Source of the DNA: an uncultured Eubacteriales bacterium
GTDB taxonomy: Bacteria > Bacillota > Clostridia > Peptostreptococcales > Anaerovoracaceae
Direction of reading: 5' to 3'
Length of the DNA stretch: 50,341 nt
NCBI GenBank assembly: GCA_902776285.1
Contig: CACYPK010000013.1
Location: 1 to 50,341, forward strand
Shown: positions 16,666 to 24,984 of the stretch, piece by piece
How positions within the stretch are numbered: position 1 is the first letter of the stretch
Layout: the number at the start of each line of letters is the position of its first letter
Program-made: the position numbers and the translations under genes
The notes under the pieces: generated by a model
What the model saw: only the letters and a program-made list of their open reading frames with translations
What the model was told of the DNA's origin: nothing
Databases searched by the model: none

Positions 16666-16694
16666 TTGACATAAAAAACGCCCATGACTACAAT
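16666..16694 (+). promoter_or_regulatory. promoter of nrdD
   Basis: TTGACA (16666-16671), a 17-base spacer and TACAAT (16689-16694). The -10 box is covered by an NrdR-box-like sequence. The region 16492-16665 upstream holds no other feature I can support. Confidence 0.82.
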
Positions 16695-16703
16695 ATATAG
16701 TGT
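16688..16703 (+). promoter_or_regulatory. NrdR box
   Basis: CTACAATATATAGTGT agrees at 14 of 16 positions with the NrdR consensus ACACWATATMTWGTRT. It overlaps the nrdD -10 box, as expected for repression by NrdR. NrdR boxes usually come in pairs about three helical turns apart; a degenerate partner (ACAACATATTGACA, centred about 30 bases upstream) is possible. nrdR itself is not in the window. Confidence 0.78.
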
Positions 16704-16714
16704 TCGGGATGGAA

Positions 16715-16750
16715 CACGTTTTTTTTACGCCCTATAATAAAAAAGACGTG
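16715..16750 (+). other. AT-rich hairpin in the nrdD leader
   Basis: CACGTTTTTTTT (from 16715) can pair with AAAAAAGACGTG (ending 16750) around a 12-base loop. It lies in the roughly 140-base untranslated leader of nrdD. Its function is unknown. Confidence 0.4.
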
Positions 16751-16843
16751 AAAGGCATGAAAAATAAGGCTTTCCGATCGACCCACACAGATAATACTTT
16801 CAACAAAGAAATCAATATATAGGAAAACAACGGAGAGAACATC

Positions 16844-19120
16844 ATGAAAAGCATTATCAAGAGAGACGGCAAGGAGATGCCGTTTGATGAGTCTAAGATC
16901 TTCAACGCCATTTACGCTGCCAACAAGGCGGTCGATGGTGAGAAGATGTCGAGCATCGACTTTACTTACCTCACCAAAAAGATCGTAGAGCAGCTTGAAG
17001 GCGACACATGCACTGTAGAACAGGTGCAGGATATCGTCGAGGCGATGCTCATCAAGTATGACTGGGAAAAGACCGCCAAGGCTTACATCCTCTACCGCGC
17101 TGAGCACGCGAAGATCAGAGAAGCAGAGTCCGATCTGATGAACATCTACAACGAGCTCACTTATTCCTACTCCAAGGACGCGGACATCAAGAGAGAGAAC
17201 GCCAACATCGACGGCGACACTTCCATGGGCACCATGCTCAAGTACGGTTCCGAGGGAGCCAAGTACTTCGTGGACAACTATGTTCTGCCTAAGGACATCG
17301 CCAAGGCTCACATCAACGGTGACATCCACATCCACGACAAGGATTTCTACATGCTCACCGAGACATGCTGCCAGATCGACCTCATCAAGCTTTTCAAGGA
17401 TGGGTTCTGCACGGGCCACGGCTACCTCAGGGAGCCGCAGTCGATCATGAGCTATGCTTCACTGGCATGCATCGCGATCCAGGCCAACCAGAACGAGATG
17501 CACGGCGGCCAGTCGGTACCGAACTTCGACTACGCGATGGCGCCGGGCGTCGCAAGGACATATATAAAGGAATACTTCTCCGCGCTGACAGAGATCATCG
17601 CCGCGAAACTCGACGTGGCATACTCTGAAGCGAAGGCGATCGCCGACAGGATCAAGGCTGAAGCTCCTGCTCCGACACTTGCTACGAACGGTTCGTACGG
17701 TGAGGTTCTGGGCGAGTGGTTCGACAAGGGCGGCGAAGCCGGCGGACTCACAAGAGAGCAGCTGGTAAGATGCAGCGCTCAGGCCGCTGAGGCAGCATGG
17801 GCGAGGACAGACAAGATGACCTACCAGGCGATGGAGGCTCTTATCCACAACCTCAACACTATGAACTCCAGAGCGGGCGCGCAGGTGCCGTTCAGCTCGG
17901 TCAACTTCGGTACGGACACGACTCCTGAGGGCCGCATGGTCATCAAGAACTTCCTGCTCGCCACTGAGGCGGGACTCGGAAACGGAGAGACACCGATCTT
18001 CCCGGTCTCGATCTTCAAGGTCAAGGAAGGCGTCAACTACAACGAAGGAGATCCTAACTACGATCTCTTCAAGCTGGCCATCAGATGCAGCGCAAAGAGG
18101 CTTTTCCCTAACTTCAGCTTCCTGGACGCTCCGTTCAACCTGAAGTTCTATGAGGAAGGCAACTACAACAAGGAAGTCGCCTACATGGGATGCCGTACAA
18201 GAGTTATGGCTAACAGCCACGATCCGTCAAAGGCGGTCGTATGCGGCAGAGGAAACCTCAGCTTCACATCGATCAACCTGCCTAGACTCGCTATCGAGGC
18301 CAACAGGGACTTCGAGGTATTCTACAAGAAGCTGGATGCCATGATGGAGCTCGTCGCAAGACAGCTGCTGCACAGATTCAGGATCCAGTGCACAAAGAAG
18401 GGCCGCAACTATCCATTCCTGATGGGACAGGGTATCTGGATCGACTCCGACAACCTCGGACCTGATGACAGCGTAGCTGAGATCCTCAAGCACGGTACGC
18501 TTTCAATAGGATTCATCGGACTTGCCGAGACGATGAAGGCTCTTACGGGCAAGCATCACGGCGAGGACGAGAAGGTCAGAGAGCAGGCTTTCGAGGTTAT
18601 CAGGCACATGAGAGAGTTCTGCGACAGAAAGAGCGCGGAGACCGGACTCAACTTCACTCTGCTGGCTACACCGGCTGAGGGACTCTCGGGCAGATTCGTC
18701 AAGATCGACAGAGAGAAGTACGGCAAGCTGCCTGGTATCACGGACAGGGATTATTACACCAACTCCTTCCATGTGCCGGTTTACTTCCCGATCGGAGCTT
18801 TCGAGAAGATCGCGATCGAGGCGCCGTATCATGACCTTACGAACGCCGGACACATCAGCTATGTTGAGCTGGACGGCGATACGGCCAAGAACCCAGAAGC
18901 CTTCGAATCGGTCATAAGGTTCATGAAGGAAGCGGGCGTTGGCTACGGTTCAGTCAACCATCCGGTAGACAGAGACCCTGTCTGCGGATACACGGGAGTC
19001 ATCGATGACGTCTGCCCAAGATGCGGAAGACGCGAGGGCGAGCCTGTCACGATCGAGAGACTGAACGAGCTTCGCATGAGGTATCCGAGCGTACCTGTTC
19101 CTTGCGACTGCAACCACTAG
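16844..19120 (+). CDS. nrdD: anaerobic (class III) ribonucleotide reductase large subunit without glycyl-radical tail
   Basis: A 758-residue NrdD that makes dNTPs from NTPs under anoxia. It has an N-terminal ATP-cone (about residues 1-95; IIKRDGKEMPFDESKI), HIHDKDFYMLTETCC, and the thiyl-radical Cys in MGCRTRV (about residue 450) followed by GRGNLSFTSINLPRLA. It ends with PVDRDPVCGYTGVIDDVCPRCGR and about 30 more residues. That segment matches the zinc ribbon of other NrdDs (PVDRCLECGYEG...CPKCG), with one Cys lost. The usual RRxCGYLG radical loop and FNxGKxxE..RVKH end are absent; they are encoded by the small gene at 19293. It is under an NrdR box. Confidence 0.96.
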   Translation: MKSIIKRDGKEMPFDESKIFNAIYAANKAVDGEKMSSIDFTYLTKKIVEQLEGDTCTVEQVQDIVEAMLIKYDWEKTAKAYILYRAEHAKIREAESDLMNIYNELTYSYSKDADIKRENANIDGDTSMGTMLKYGSEGAKYFVDNYVLPKDIAKAHINGDIHIHDKDFYMLTETCCQIDLIKLFKDGFCTGHGYLREPQSIMSYASLACIAIQANQNEMHGGQSVPNFDYAMAPGVARTYIKEYFSALTEIIAAKLDVAYSEAKAIADRIKAEAPAPTLATNGSYGEVLGEWFDKGGEAGGLTREQLVRCSAQAAEAAWARTDKMTYQAMEALIHNLNTMNSRAGAQVPFSSVNFGTDTTPEGRMVIKNFLLATEAGLGNGETPIFPVSIFKVKEGVNYNEGDPNYDLFKLAIRCSAKRLFPNFSFLDAPFNLKFYEEGNYNKEVAYMGCRTRVMANSHDPSKAVVCGRGNLSFTSINLPRLAIEANRDFEVFYKKLDAMMELVARQLLHRFRIQCTKKGRNYPFLMGQGIWIDSDNLGPDDSVAEILKHGTLSIGFIGLAETMKALTGKHHGEDEKVREQAFEVIRHMREFCDRKSAETGLNFTLLATPAEGLSGRFVKIDREKYGKLPGITDRDYYTNSFHVPVYFPIGAFEKIAIEAPYHDLTNAGHISYVELDGDTAKNPEAFESVIRFMKEAGVGYGSVNHPVDRDPVCGYTGVIDDVCPRCGRREGEPVTIERLNELRMRYPSVPVPCDCNH

Positions 19121-19130
19121 TTGTATGGGG

Positions 19131-19173
19131 AGCCTGTGGGTTATCCACAGGGTTTTCCACAGGCTTATCCACA
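19131..19173 (+). promoter_or_regulatory. cluster of three DnaA boxes
   Basis: TTATCCACA (19141-19149), TTTTCCACA (19153-19161) and TTATCCACA (19165-19173) lie in the same orientation at exact 12-base steps. The outer two are perfect DnaA-box consensus. AGCCTGTGG (19131-19139) and CCACAGGCT (19157-19165) also form an inverted repeat. The cluster sits between nrdD and the small radical-domain gene. Confidence 0.8.
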
Positions 19174-19222
19174 ACATGATGTGGTTACATGTAAAAAAAA
19201 CAACAATATACATTAATATTGC

Positions 19223-19250
19223 TTCACAAATACGTGATTTGAGATATAAT
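19223..19250 (+). promoter_or_regulatory. promoter of the small glycyl-radical gene
   Basis: TTCACA (19223-19228), a 16-base spacer and TATAAT (19245-19250), 42 bases before the start codon. It would let the small gene be expressed independently of nrdD. Confidence 0.7.
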
Positions 19251-19292
19251 AAACGGGCATAAAAAAAGAGAAGAGAGGTACGGAGGTACGTT

Positions 19293-19460
19293 ATGAATAA
19301 TAAGGCAGTAAAGAACATCAACGGCAAGGTCGGCGAAGGTGTGGAATTCGAAAGGATCAGAAGGATCACGGGATATCTCGTAGGCACGCTCGACAGATTC
19401 AACAACGGCAAGAGAGCCGAGGTAGAGGACAGAGTCAAGCACGGTCTGTCCCACAACTAA
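19293..19460 (+). CDS. stand-alone NrdD C-terminal glycyl-radical domain
   Basis: A 55-residue protein. VEFERIRRITGYLVG (Gly 27 as candidate radical site), DRFNNGKRAEVEDRVKH and the short tail match the last part of one-chain NrdD proteins such as E. coli, which reads RRVCGYLG then FNAGKQEEVKRRVKH. It has an excellent GGAGG (19282-19286) six bases before the ATG, its own promoter and a terminator, so it is a real gene and not a frameshift remnant. It probably joins the 758-residue subunit to complete the active site, and NrdG would activate it. Short NrdD-like proteins of this kind appear in other Clostridia as far as I recall; how they work is, to my knowledge, not established. Confidence 0.9.
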   Translation: MNNKAVKNINGKVGEGVEFERIRRITGYLVGTLDRFNNGKRAEVEDRVKHGLSHN

Positions 19461-19481
19461 TCGACCGAAGAGTGACTGTTG

Positions 19482-19518
19482 GCCGCCCCGACCGGAAAGC
19501 GGTGGGCGGCTATTTTTA
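19482..19518 (+). terminator. terminator-like hairpin after the radical-domain gene
   Basis: GCCGCCC (19482-19488) pairs with GGGCGGC (19504-19510), followed by TATTTTTAT. It may only partly stop transcription, since nrdG starts 20 bases later. Confidence 0.6.
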
Positions 19519-19537
19519 TGAAAGAAGAGGCGCTGCC

Positions 19538-20107
19538 ATGGCAGAGATTGACAAGAACAAAGTCATAAGGATGTGCGGTATCGAGCCCGAGTCTATAGTC
19601 GACGGGCCGGGCTTCAGGTATGTTCTTTTTGTGCAGGGGTGTCCGCATCACTGCAAGGGCTGCCACAACCCGGAGTCCTGGGATCCTGCCGGCGGATATG
19701 ACATGACGATTGGCGAGGTCATCGAAGAGATCAAGGCGAGACCTAACATCAAGGGCGTTACTTTCTCGGGAGGAGAGCCTTTCGAGCAGGCGGGCGCGCT
19801 CGTCGAAGTGGCTAAGTATCTGAAAGGCAAGCGCTACAGCATAATGAGCTACAGTGGCTATACGCTGGAAGAACTCGAAGCGAAAGCGGAGAGTGAGCCG
19901 GCTGTAGGCGAGCTGCTGGGTATGCTGGATATTCTGGTGGACGGACGCTATGATGAGAAACTCCGCAACCTGACACTCGTATACTGCGGATCCGAGAATC
20001 AGCGCGTCATAGACATGAACAAGACCCGCGAGGCTAGAGCAGCCGGCAAGGGGGATGAGATAGTTCTGTACAGGTCGGGCTTCGACTTTGAAGTGAAGAT
20101 CATTTAG
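19538..20107 (+). CDS. nrdG: anaerobic ribonucleotide reductase activating enzyme NrdG
   Basis: A 189-residue radical-SAM enzyme that makes the glycyl radical on NrdD. The iron-sulfur motif is GCPHHCKGCHN (C35, C39, C42), followed by GVTFSGGEPFEQ. ATG 19538 is chosen because AAGAGG (19525-19530) is 7 bases upstream and the family usually starts there; an upstream in-frame start would run into the hairpin at 19482-19518. In this organism its substrate glycine is probably on the separate 55-residue protein. Confidence 0.95.
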   Translation: MAEIDKNKVIRMCGIEPESIVDGPGFRYVLFVQGCPHHCKGCHNPESWDPAGGYDMTIGEVIEEIKARPNIKGVTFSGGEPFEQAGALVEVAKYLKGKRYSIMSYSGYTLEELEAKAESEPAVGELLGMLDILVDGRYDEKLRNLTLVYCGSENQRVIDMNKTREARAAGKGDEIVLYRSGFDFEVKII

Positions 20108-20121
20108 ACAAGGGGGCCTGC

Positions 20122-21291
20122 ATGAAGCTGGAACTTGTCGCGACGGCGACTTTCGGTCTCGAAGCAGTGGTAAGGCGCGAGATCGAAGCGCTCGGTTACA
20201 AGATAATAAAGACAGAGGACGGGCGGGTCACCTACATGGGAGACGAACGCGCGATAGCGAGGTCGAACCTGTGGCTCAGATGCGCCGACAGAGTGTATGT
20301 GCGCATGGGCGAGTTTAAGGCGGCGGACTTTGAAGAGCTCTTTCAGCAGACAAAGGCGCTGGAATGGGAGAGCATCATACCGCTTGAGGGCGCGTTCCCG
20401 GTGGTAGGCGGATCGGTCAAGTCGGTGCTGCACAGCGTGCCCGCCTGTCAGAAGATAATAAAGAAGGCAGTCTCCATGAGGCTGTCCGAGTTTTATTGCA
20501 GGGAGATGATGCCTGAGACCGGCGCCGAATACCGTATTAGGTTCATAGCTCACAAGGACAGTTTTCTGATGCTGCTTGATACGAGCGGCGCCGGACTGCA
20601 TAAAAGGGGATACAGGGTGCGCGATGTGGCGGCCCCTATGAAGGAGACCCTTGCCGCGGCACTGGTGCAGCTCAGTTTTTACAGAAAGGACAGGGTGCTG
20701 GTGGACCCGTGCTGCGGCTCGGGTACCATACCTATTGAAGCCGCCCTCATCGCGCGTAATATCGCGCCGGGTCTTGGGCGGTCATTCGTATCCGAGGAAT
20801 GGGACATCATGGGCGCCGGCCTCTGGAAAGAGGAAAGAAAACTGGCATACGAAGCCGCGGACTTCGGCGCGGATGACGCTCTGAAGATAACCGCGATGGA
20901 TATAGACCCGCGCGCCGTGGCCGCGGCCAAAGCAAATGCCGATGAAGCCGGCGCCATTGACGACATAGATATCGTCAGGATGGATATGACCGCCTGGGAG
21001 CCCGGCGCGGGCATACCGAAAGGCGCCGGAAAGGACGACCACGTCGTCGTCATATCCAATCTGCCTTACGGCAAACGCATAGGCGATGATGAAGGCATCA
21101 GGGCTATCTACGCCCATATCCGTGAAATGATGGAGAGTTGCCCTAACTGGTCCTTCTTCCTCATAACGTCTGACAAGACCCTTGAGAAAGAGATCGGGCG
21201 CAAGGCTGACAGGCGCCGCAAGCTGTACAACGGCACTATAGAGACGCAGTTCTATCAGTATCACGGAGCGCGGCCGCCAAAGAATCAATAG
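20122..21291 (+). CDS. THUMP-domain rRNA methyltransferase (RlmL/YpsC family)
   Basis: A 389-residue protein. It has an N-terminal ferredoxin-like/THUMP region (about residues 1-155) for RNA binding and a Rossmann methyltransferase domain with VDPCCGSGTIPIEAA (SAM motif I) and SNLPYGKRIG, the NLPY form of the N-x-P-Y catalytic motif. Family members make N2-methylguanosine in 23S rRNA. The exact target site here is inferred. It follows nrdG by 14 bases. Confidence 0.92.
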   Translation: MKLELVATATFGLEAVVRREIEALGYKIIKTEDGRVTYMGDERAIARSNLWLRCADRVYVRMGEFKAADFEELFQQTKALEWESIIPLEGAFPVVGGSVKSVLHSVPACQKIIKKAVSMRLSEFYCREMMPETGAEYRIRFIAHKDSFLMLLDTSGAGLHKRGYRVRDVAAPMKETLAAALVQLSFYRKDRVLVDPCCGSGTIPIEAALIARNIAPGLGRSFVSEEWDIMGAGLWKEERKLAYEAADFGADDALKITAMDIDPRAVAAAKANADEAGAIDDIDIVRMDMTAWEPGAGIPKGAGKDDHVVVISNLPYGKRIGDDEGIRAIYAHIREMMESCPNWSFFLITSDKTLEKEIGRKADRRRKLYNGTIETQFYQYHGARPPKNQ

Positions 21292-21496
21292 GTCGATAAC
21301 GAAGCGCTGATGGATTACATAAGCGTGACGCTCGGAGGAGTGGTAGGGGAAGAGTATTCGAAATCCATACGGGCAGGGACGTATAAAGGCAGTCGAATGA
21401 AGACCGCGATTTGTTGGCGATTTGAGTAGATAGACCCGCCGGCAAAATGATATACTCGCTGTAGTTAAGTTTACTGAGTAACAGAGAGGCAGAGAA

Positions 21497-22471
21497 ATGG
21501 TTAAGTTAGAATTCTACTATCCATCAAGTGACGGTAAGACGCAGATCCACGCCATCAGATGGGAGCCGGAAGGGAAGCCAAAGGCCATAGTGCAGATAAT
21601 CCACGGCATGGTTGAGTTCATAGACAGATATGACGAATTCGCAAGATTCCTTGTGGAACACGACTATCTGGTCTGCGGAGAGGACCATCTCGGACACGGA
21701 GCGTCTGTTATCTCCGATGAGTACCATGGATTTTTCGGCAAACACGGTAATGACTGGGTCATTTCCGACATACATGAGCTCAGAAATATCATGCAGAAAG
21801 AGTATCCGGATCTTCCGTACCTGATGCTCGGACACAGCATGGGGTCATTCCTGGTAAGGCAGTACATTACCGAGAAAGACGCGGAGTATGCAAAAGGCCT
21901 TTCCGGTGTTGTCGTGATGGGAACGGGCTGGCAGCCTAATGCCGTGCTTAACGCAGGCAAGCTCGTAGCCATGATGCTTGGCACAAACAAGGTCGGCAAG
22001 AAAGCCAAACTGATAGACAGCATGAGCTTCGGCTCGTATCTCAAGAGGATAAAAAATCCTAGAACAGTCAGCGACTGGCTTACCAAGGACAACGACATAG
22101 TGGACAAGTACAGGCAGTCGCCATGGTGCACCTTCAGTTTCACACCGAACGCGTATTTCCACATGTTCAACGGCATGCTGAAGGCCCACGATACAAAACG
22201 CATGCAGAAGCTTCCTAAAGATATGCCTCTGCTGCTCACATCAGGAGCTGAAGACCCTGTCGGCAACTGGGGCGAAGGCGTTCGCAAGGCATACATGGCT
22301 TACCTCGAGAACTCCCCGTGCAAGGTGGATATCCGCCTCTATGAGGATGACAGGCATGAGATACTGAACGAGACAGACCGCGAGGATGTATTCAAGGATC
22401 TCAGAGCGTTTTTCGACAATTGCCTGAAGGGATACGAGGAAACATACGGTGTTCTGCCGGTAGAATATTAA
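21497..22471 (+). CDS. alpha/beta hydrolase (monoglyceride lipase/lysophospholipase type)
   Basis: A 324-residue hydrolase of the serine-hydrolase family often annotated as lysophospholipase. The oxyanion segment is IIHGMVEF, the nucleophile elbow GHSMGS (S114), the likely acid Asp is in SGAEDPVG and the His in DDRHEIL. It has no signal peptide, so it is cytoplasmic. GAGAGGCAG precedes ATG 21497. Its stop overlaps the next start (TAATG). The 205 bases upstream contain a TATACT but no matching -35, so its promoter is unclear. Confidence 0.9.
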   Translation: MVKLEFYYPSSDGKTQIHAIRWEPEGKPKAIVQIIHGMVEFIDRYDEFARFLVEHDYLVCGEDHLGHGASVISDEYHGFFGKHGNDWVISDIHELRNIMQKEYPDLPYLMLGHSMGSFLVRQYITEKDAEYAKGLSGVVVMGTGWQPNAVLNAGKLVAMMLGTNKVGKKAKLIDSMSFGSYLKRIKNPRTVSDWLTKDNDIVDKYRQSPWCTFSFTPNAYFHMFNGMLKAHDTKRMQKLPKDMPLLLTSGAEDPVGNWGEGVRKAYMAYLENSPCKVDIRLYEDDRHEILNETDREDVFKDLRAFFDNCLKGYEETYGVLPVEY

Positions 22472-23238
22472 TGCAATACAGTATAGATTTAGTACTGAGG
22501 ATAGTTATCGCCGTTATCTGCGCTGTCGTTTTCGGCAATGGCAGTGTTGTCGCGTTTAACCGCATAAAGACGCAGTGGTTCGAGGACTGGGACGAAGACA
22601 GTATAAATAAGGACTCCGGCATCGAGCCGAGAAAGATACTGCCGATCAAGCTGGTGGAAGCCGACGCTGACGGCAGGCAGAGGCTCCCGAGCAGTCCATG
22701 GAAGTACGCTTTCACAGGATATTTTGCGATTACAGGGCTTTATCTCGCGATAAGGGGCGGAGGCCTGTTTTTCGAGATTTCGGTGCTCTGCGTGCTTTTT
22801 ATCGTCCTTGAGATGGCCATCTCCGATCAGCTCTACAGAGTGGTGCCGGATGAGTTCAGCATAATGCTGGCGATAGCAGCGGCGGCATTTGTAGAGTACC
22901 ACGAGAAGTGGTGGGAACCGGCCGCGGGCGCGGCGCTCGGCCTCGGCATATCCGTCGCGGTCCTTCTGCTGGGCATGCTGCTCTTTAAGACCGGCAGCAT
23001 AGGAGGGGCTGACATAAAGTTCTTCACCTGCATGGGTCTTATAACCGGACGCACGGGCATCGTTATCATTTATATACTGACGACGCTGCTTTTTGCGGTT
23101 CATTCCGCGGTGCTCATAGCGACACACAGAAGCACCATAAAGGACAGGAATCCGATGCTTCCCGCAGCCTGCGCCGCGACGACAATCTACTTCCTGTTCC
23201 TCTGGAACATAGGGGACATGCTGCTGCTCGAACTGTAG
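22471..23238 (+). CDS. A24-family prepilin peptidase-like membrane protein
   Basis: A 255-residue protein with about six to seven membrane spans. The two aspartates of A24 aspartyl peptidases are seen in ISDQLYRVVPDEF and GGADIKFF (a GxAD variant of GxGD). There is no N-terminal cysteine-rich methylase domain, so it resembles CpaA/TadV-type short forms. It would cut the leader of type IV-like prepilins, but no pilin gene is in the window. ATG 22471 overlaps the preceding stop by one base; longer in-frame starts lie inside the hydrolase gene and are less likely. Confidence 0.82.
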   Translation: MQYSIDLVLRIVIAVICAVVFGNGSVVAFNRIKTQWFEDWDEDSINKDSGIEPRKILPIKLVEADADGRQRLPSSPWKYAFTGYFAITGLYLAIRGGGLFFEISVLCVLFIVLEMAISDQLYRVVPDEFSIMLAIAAAAFVEYHEKWWEPAAGAALGLGISVAVLLLGMLLFKTGSIGGADIKFFTCMGLITGRTGIVIIYILTTLLFAVHSAVLIATHRSTIKDRNPMLPAACAATTIYFLFLWNIGDMLLLEL

Positions 23239-23259
23239 GCGGCTGCGTATAGGTAACAT

Positions 23260-24033
23260 ATGGGCAAGAACGTTCTGATCAAAATAGAATATGACGGCAC
23301 AAACTTCAGCGGCTGGCAGATCCAGCCCGAAGTCCGCACGGTGCAGGGCGAGATAGAGCATGTGCTGAAATACATCGCCGGACATGATGTCCACATCCAC
23401 GGAACGAGCCGCACCGACGCGGGCGTGCATGCTCTTGGTCAGTGCGCGACTTTTGATTGGGATTCGAACATGCCGGTAGAGAAGCTGCCCGAAGTGATGA
23501 ACCGCAGGTTCGGAGCCGGCGGCGAGGGCAGGAGCGGAGCGCCGGGGGACATCCGCATACTTTCGGCTGAGATGATGCCTGATGACTTCCACGCGAGGTA
23601 TTCGTGCAAGGGTAAGACCTACAGATATGTCATAGACAAAACAGGAGACATATTCGTAAGGAACCGCGCGTTCCAGTATCCCGGCGCTGCAAAGCTTGAT
23701 ATCGGAGCAATGCGCGAGGCGGCTTCGCACATCACGGGGACCCACGACTTCAAGTGCTTTGAGACAGCGGGAGGCACGCCGCGCGAATCCACTGTCCGCA
23801 CGGTTTCCGCGCTGGATATAACGGAAGACAGCAATTCCATAACAATAGAGATAACAGGGGACGGCTTCCTGTATAATATGGTAAGGATAATCGTCGGCAC
23901 GCTCATCGAGGCCGGCGAGGGACGCAGGACAGCCGGAAGCGTCGCTGAGGCGATAGAGAGCCGCGACCGTTCAAAGGCGGGATTCACGGCTCCGCCGCAG
24001 GGGCTGTATCTTAAGGAGATCTATTTCGAATAA
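23260..24033 (+). CDS. truA: tRNA pseudouridine(38-40) synthase TruA
   Basis: A 257-residue enzyme that isomerises uridines 38-40 in the tRNA anticodon arm. The catalytic Asp is D53 in GTSRTDAGVHA; KTYRYVID, FKCFETAGG and GDGFLYNMVRIIVGTL are also typical. It starts 21 bases after the prepilin peptidase gene. Confidence 0.97.
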   Translation: MGKNVLIKIEYDGTNFSGWQIQPEVRTVQGEIEHVLKYIAGHDVHIHGTSRTDAGVHALGQCATFDWDSNMPVEKLPEVMNRRFGAGGEGRSGAPGDIRILSAEMMPDDFHARYSCKGKTYRYVIDKTGDIFVRNRAFQYPGAAKLDIGAMREAASHITGTHDFKCFETAGGTPRESTVRTVSALDITEDSNSITIEITGDGFLYNMVRIIVGTLIEAGEGRRTAGSVAEAIESRDRSKAGFTAPPQGLYLKEIYFE

Positions 24034-24105
24034 TTAAATATACCTGATGATATGCGAGAGCCGTACTCTGCAGACGCATATCAGCAGGAAAAAGGTGAAT
24101 CATTA

Positions 24106-24984
24106 GTGTACAAAGTCAGGATAGACAAATTTGAAGGGCCGTTCGACCTGCTCATATACCTGCTCGAGAACGCGAGGATGGACATATATGACATCAAGGT
24201 CGCCGAGATAACGGAACAGTACATTGCCTACCTCAAGGAGATGGAAGCTCTCAACGTTGAGGTGGACACTGAGTTCATAGTGCTCGCGGCCATACTCATA
24301 CGCCTTAAATCGCGCATGCTGCTGCCTAGGATCAACACCGAAGGCGAACTCGAGATCATTGAGGATCCGAGGGTCGAGCTTCGCGGAAGGCTGCTCGATT
24401 ACATGCGCATCAAAAAGGCTTCTGAACTGCTCGCGGCGGCCGAGGAATACAATCTGGCCGTTCACGAGAAGCCGGCAGAAGACATGTCGGTCTATCTTGA
24501 GAACCCTGACGAGATACTGCGCGTGAGCGACGAGCAGATGGTGAACGCGTTCATACTCTTCCTGACCAGGCGCAAAAAGGTCGAAGAGGTGACGGCGCGC
24601 TACCAGAGGGTGCGCAGGCGCAAGGAGACCATAGAGGCGCGTATAAGGGACATGACTGTTCTGCTCGGACAGAGACTGAAACCGGGGACCGACGGAGTAT
24701 CATTTACGGAGCTCCTGCCGGAAAAACCGGACAGATATGACATAACACTCTCGTTCATGTCGCTGCTGTCGATGATCAAGAACATGGAGTACGATGCCAG
24801 ACAGGCAGAGAACTTCGGAGAGATCACGGTGGTCAGAAAGGATCCGGAGATCCTGGCGGCCCAGGCTGACGCTGAGGCGGCGGGAGTCATAGAATACGCC
24901 GACGACGAATTCGATGACGAATTCAACGACGAGTTCAACGATGAGATCTATACAGAAACGGAGATTTCAGATGTACAGCAATAA
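24106..24984 (+). CDS. scpA: chromosome segregation and condensation protein ScpA
   Basis: A 292-residue kleisin that, with ScpB and SMC, forms the bacterial condensin. The N-terminus has the conserved FEGPFDLLIYLLENARMDIYDIKV, and the C-terminal winged helix spans about residues 215-255 (VSFTELLPEKPDRYDITLSF). The start is set at GTG 24106 because AAGGTGA (24092-24098) is 7 bases away and the family begins just before KFEGPFDLL; ATG 24052 has no ribosome site. The last 30 residues are an acidic repeat (DEFDDEFNDEFNDE), unusual but in a variable region. It overlaps scpB by 14 bases. Confidence 0.94.
   Translation: MYKVRIDKFEGPFDLLIYLLENARMDIYDIKVAEITEQYIAYLKEMEALNVEVDTEFIVLAAILIRLKSRMLLPRINTEGELEIIEDPRVELRGRLLDYMRIKKASELLAAAEEYNLAVHEKPAEDMSVYLENPDEILRVSDEQMVNAFILFLTRRKKVEEVTARYQRVRRRKETIEARIRDMTVLLGQRLKPGTDGVSFTELLPEKPDRYDITLSFMSLLSMIKNMEYDARQAENFGEITVVRKDPEILAAQADAEAAGVIEYADDEFDDEFNDEFNDEIYTETEISDVQQ

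Noticed and set aside
18955..19120. CGYTG in NrdD as the glycyl-radical site
   Set aside because: Its position next to CPRCGR aligns with the CGYEG/CPKCG zinc ribbon of other NrdDs, and the RVKH end that follows true radical loops is absent.
19472..19537. Longer NrdG starting before the hairpin
   Set aside because: The extension spans the terminator-like hairpin and has no family similarity; ATG 19538 has an AAGAGG site.
22420..22470. Longer N-terminus for the prepilin peptidase inside the hydrolase gene
   Set aside because: It would add a basic, non-membrane stretch; ATG 22471 gives a normal first span and the common TAATG overlap.
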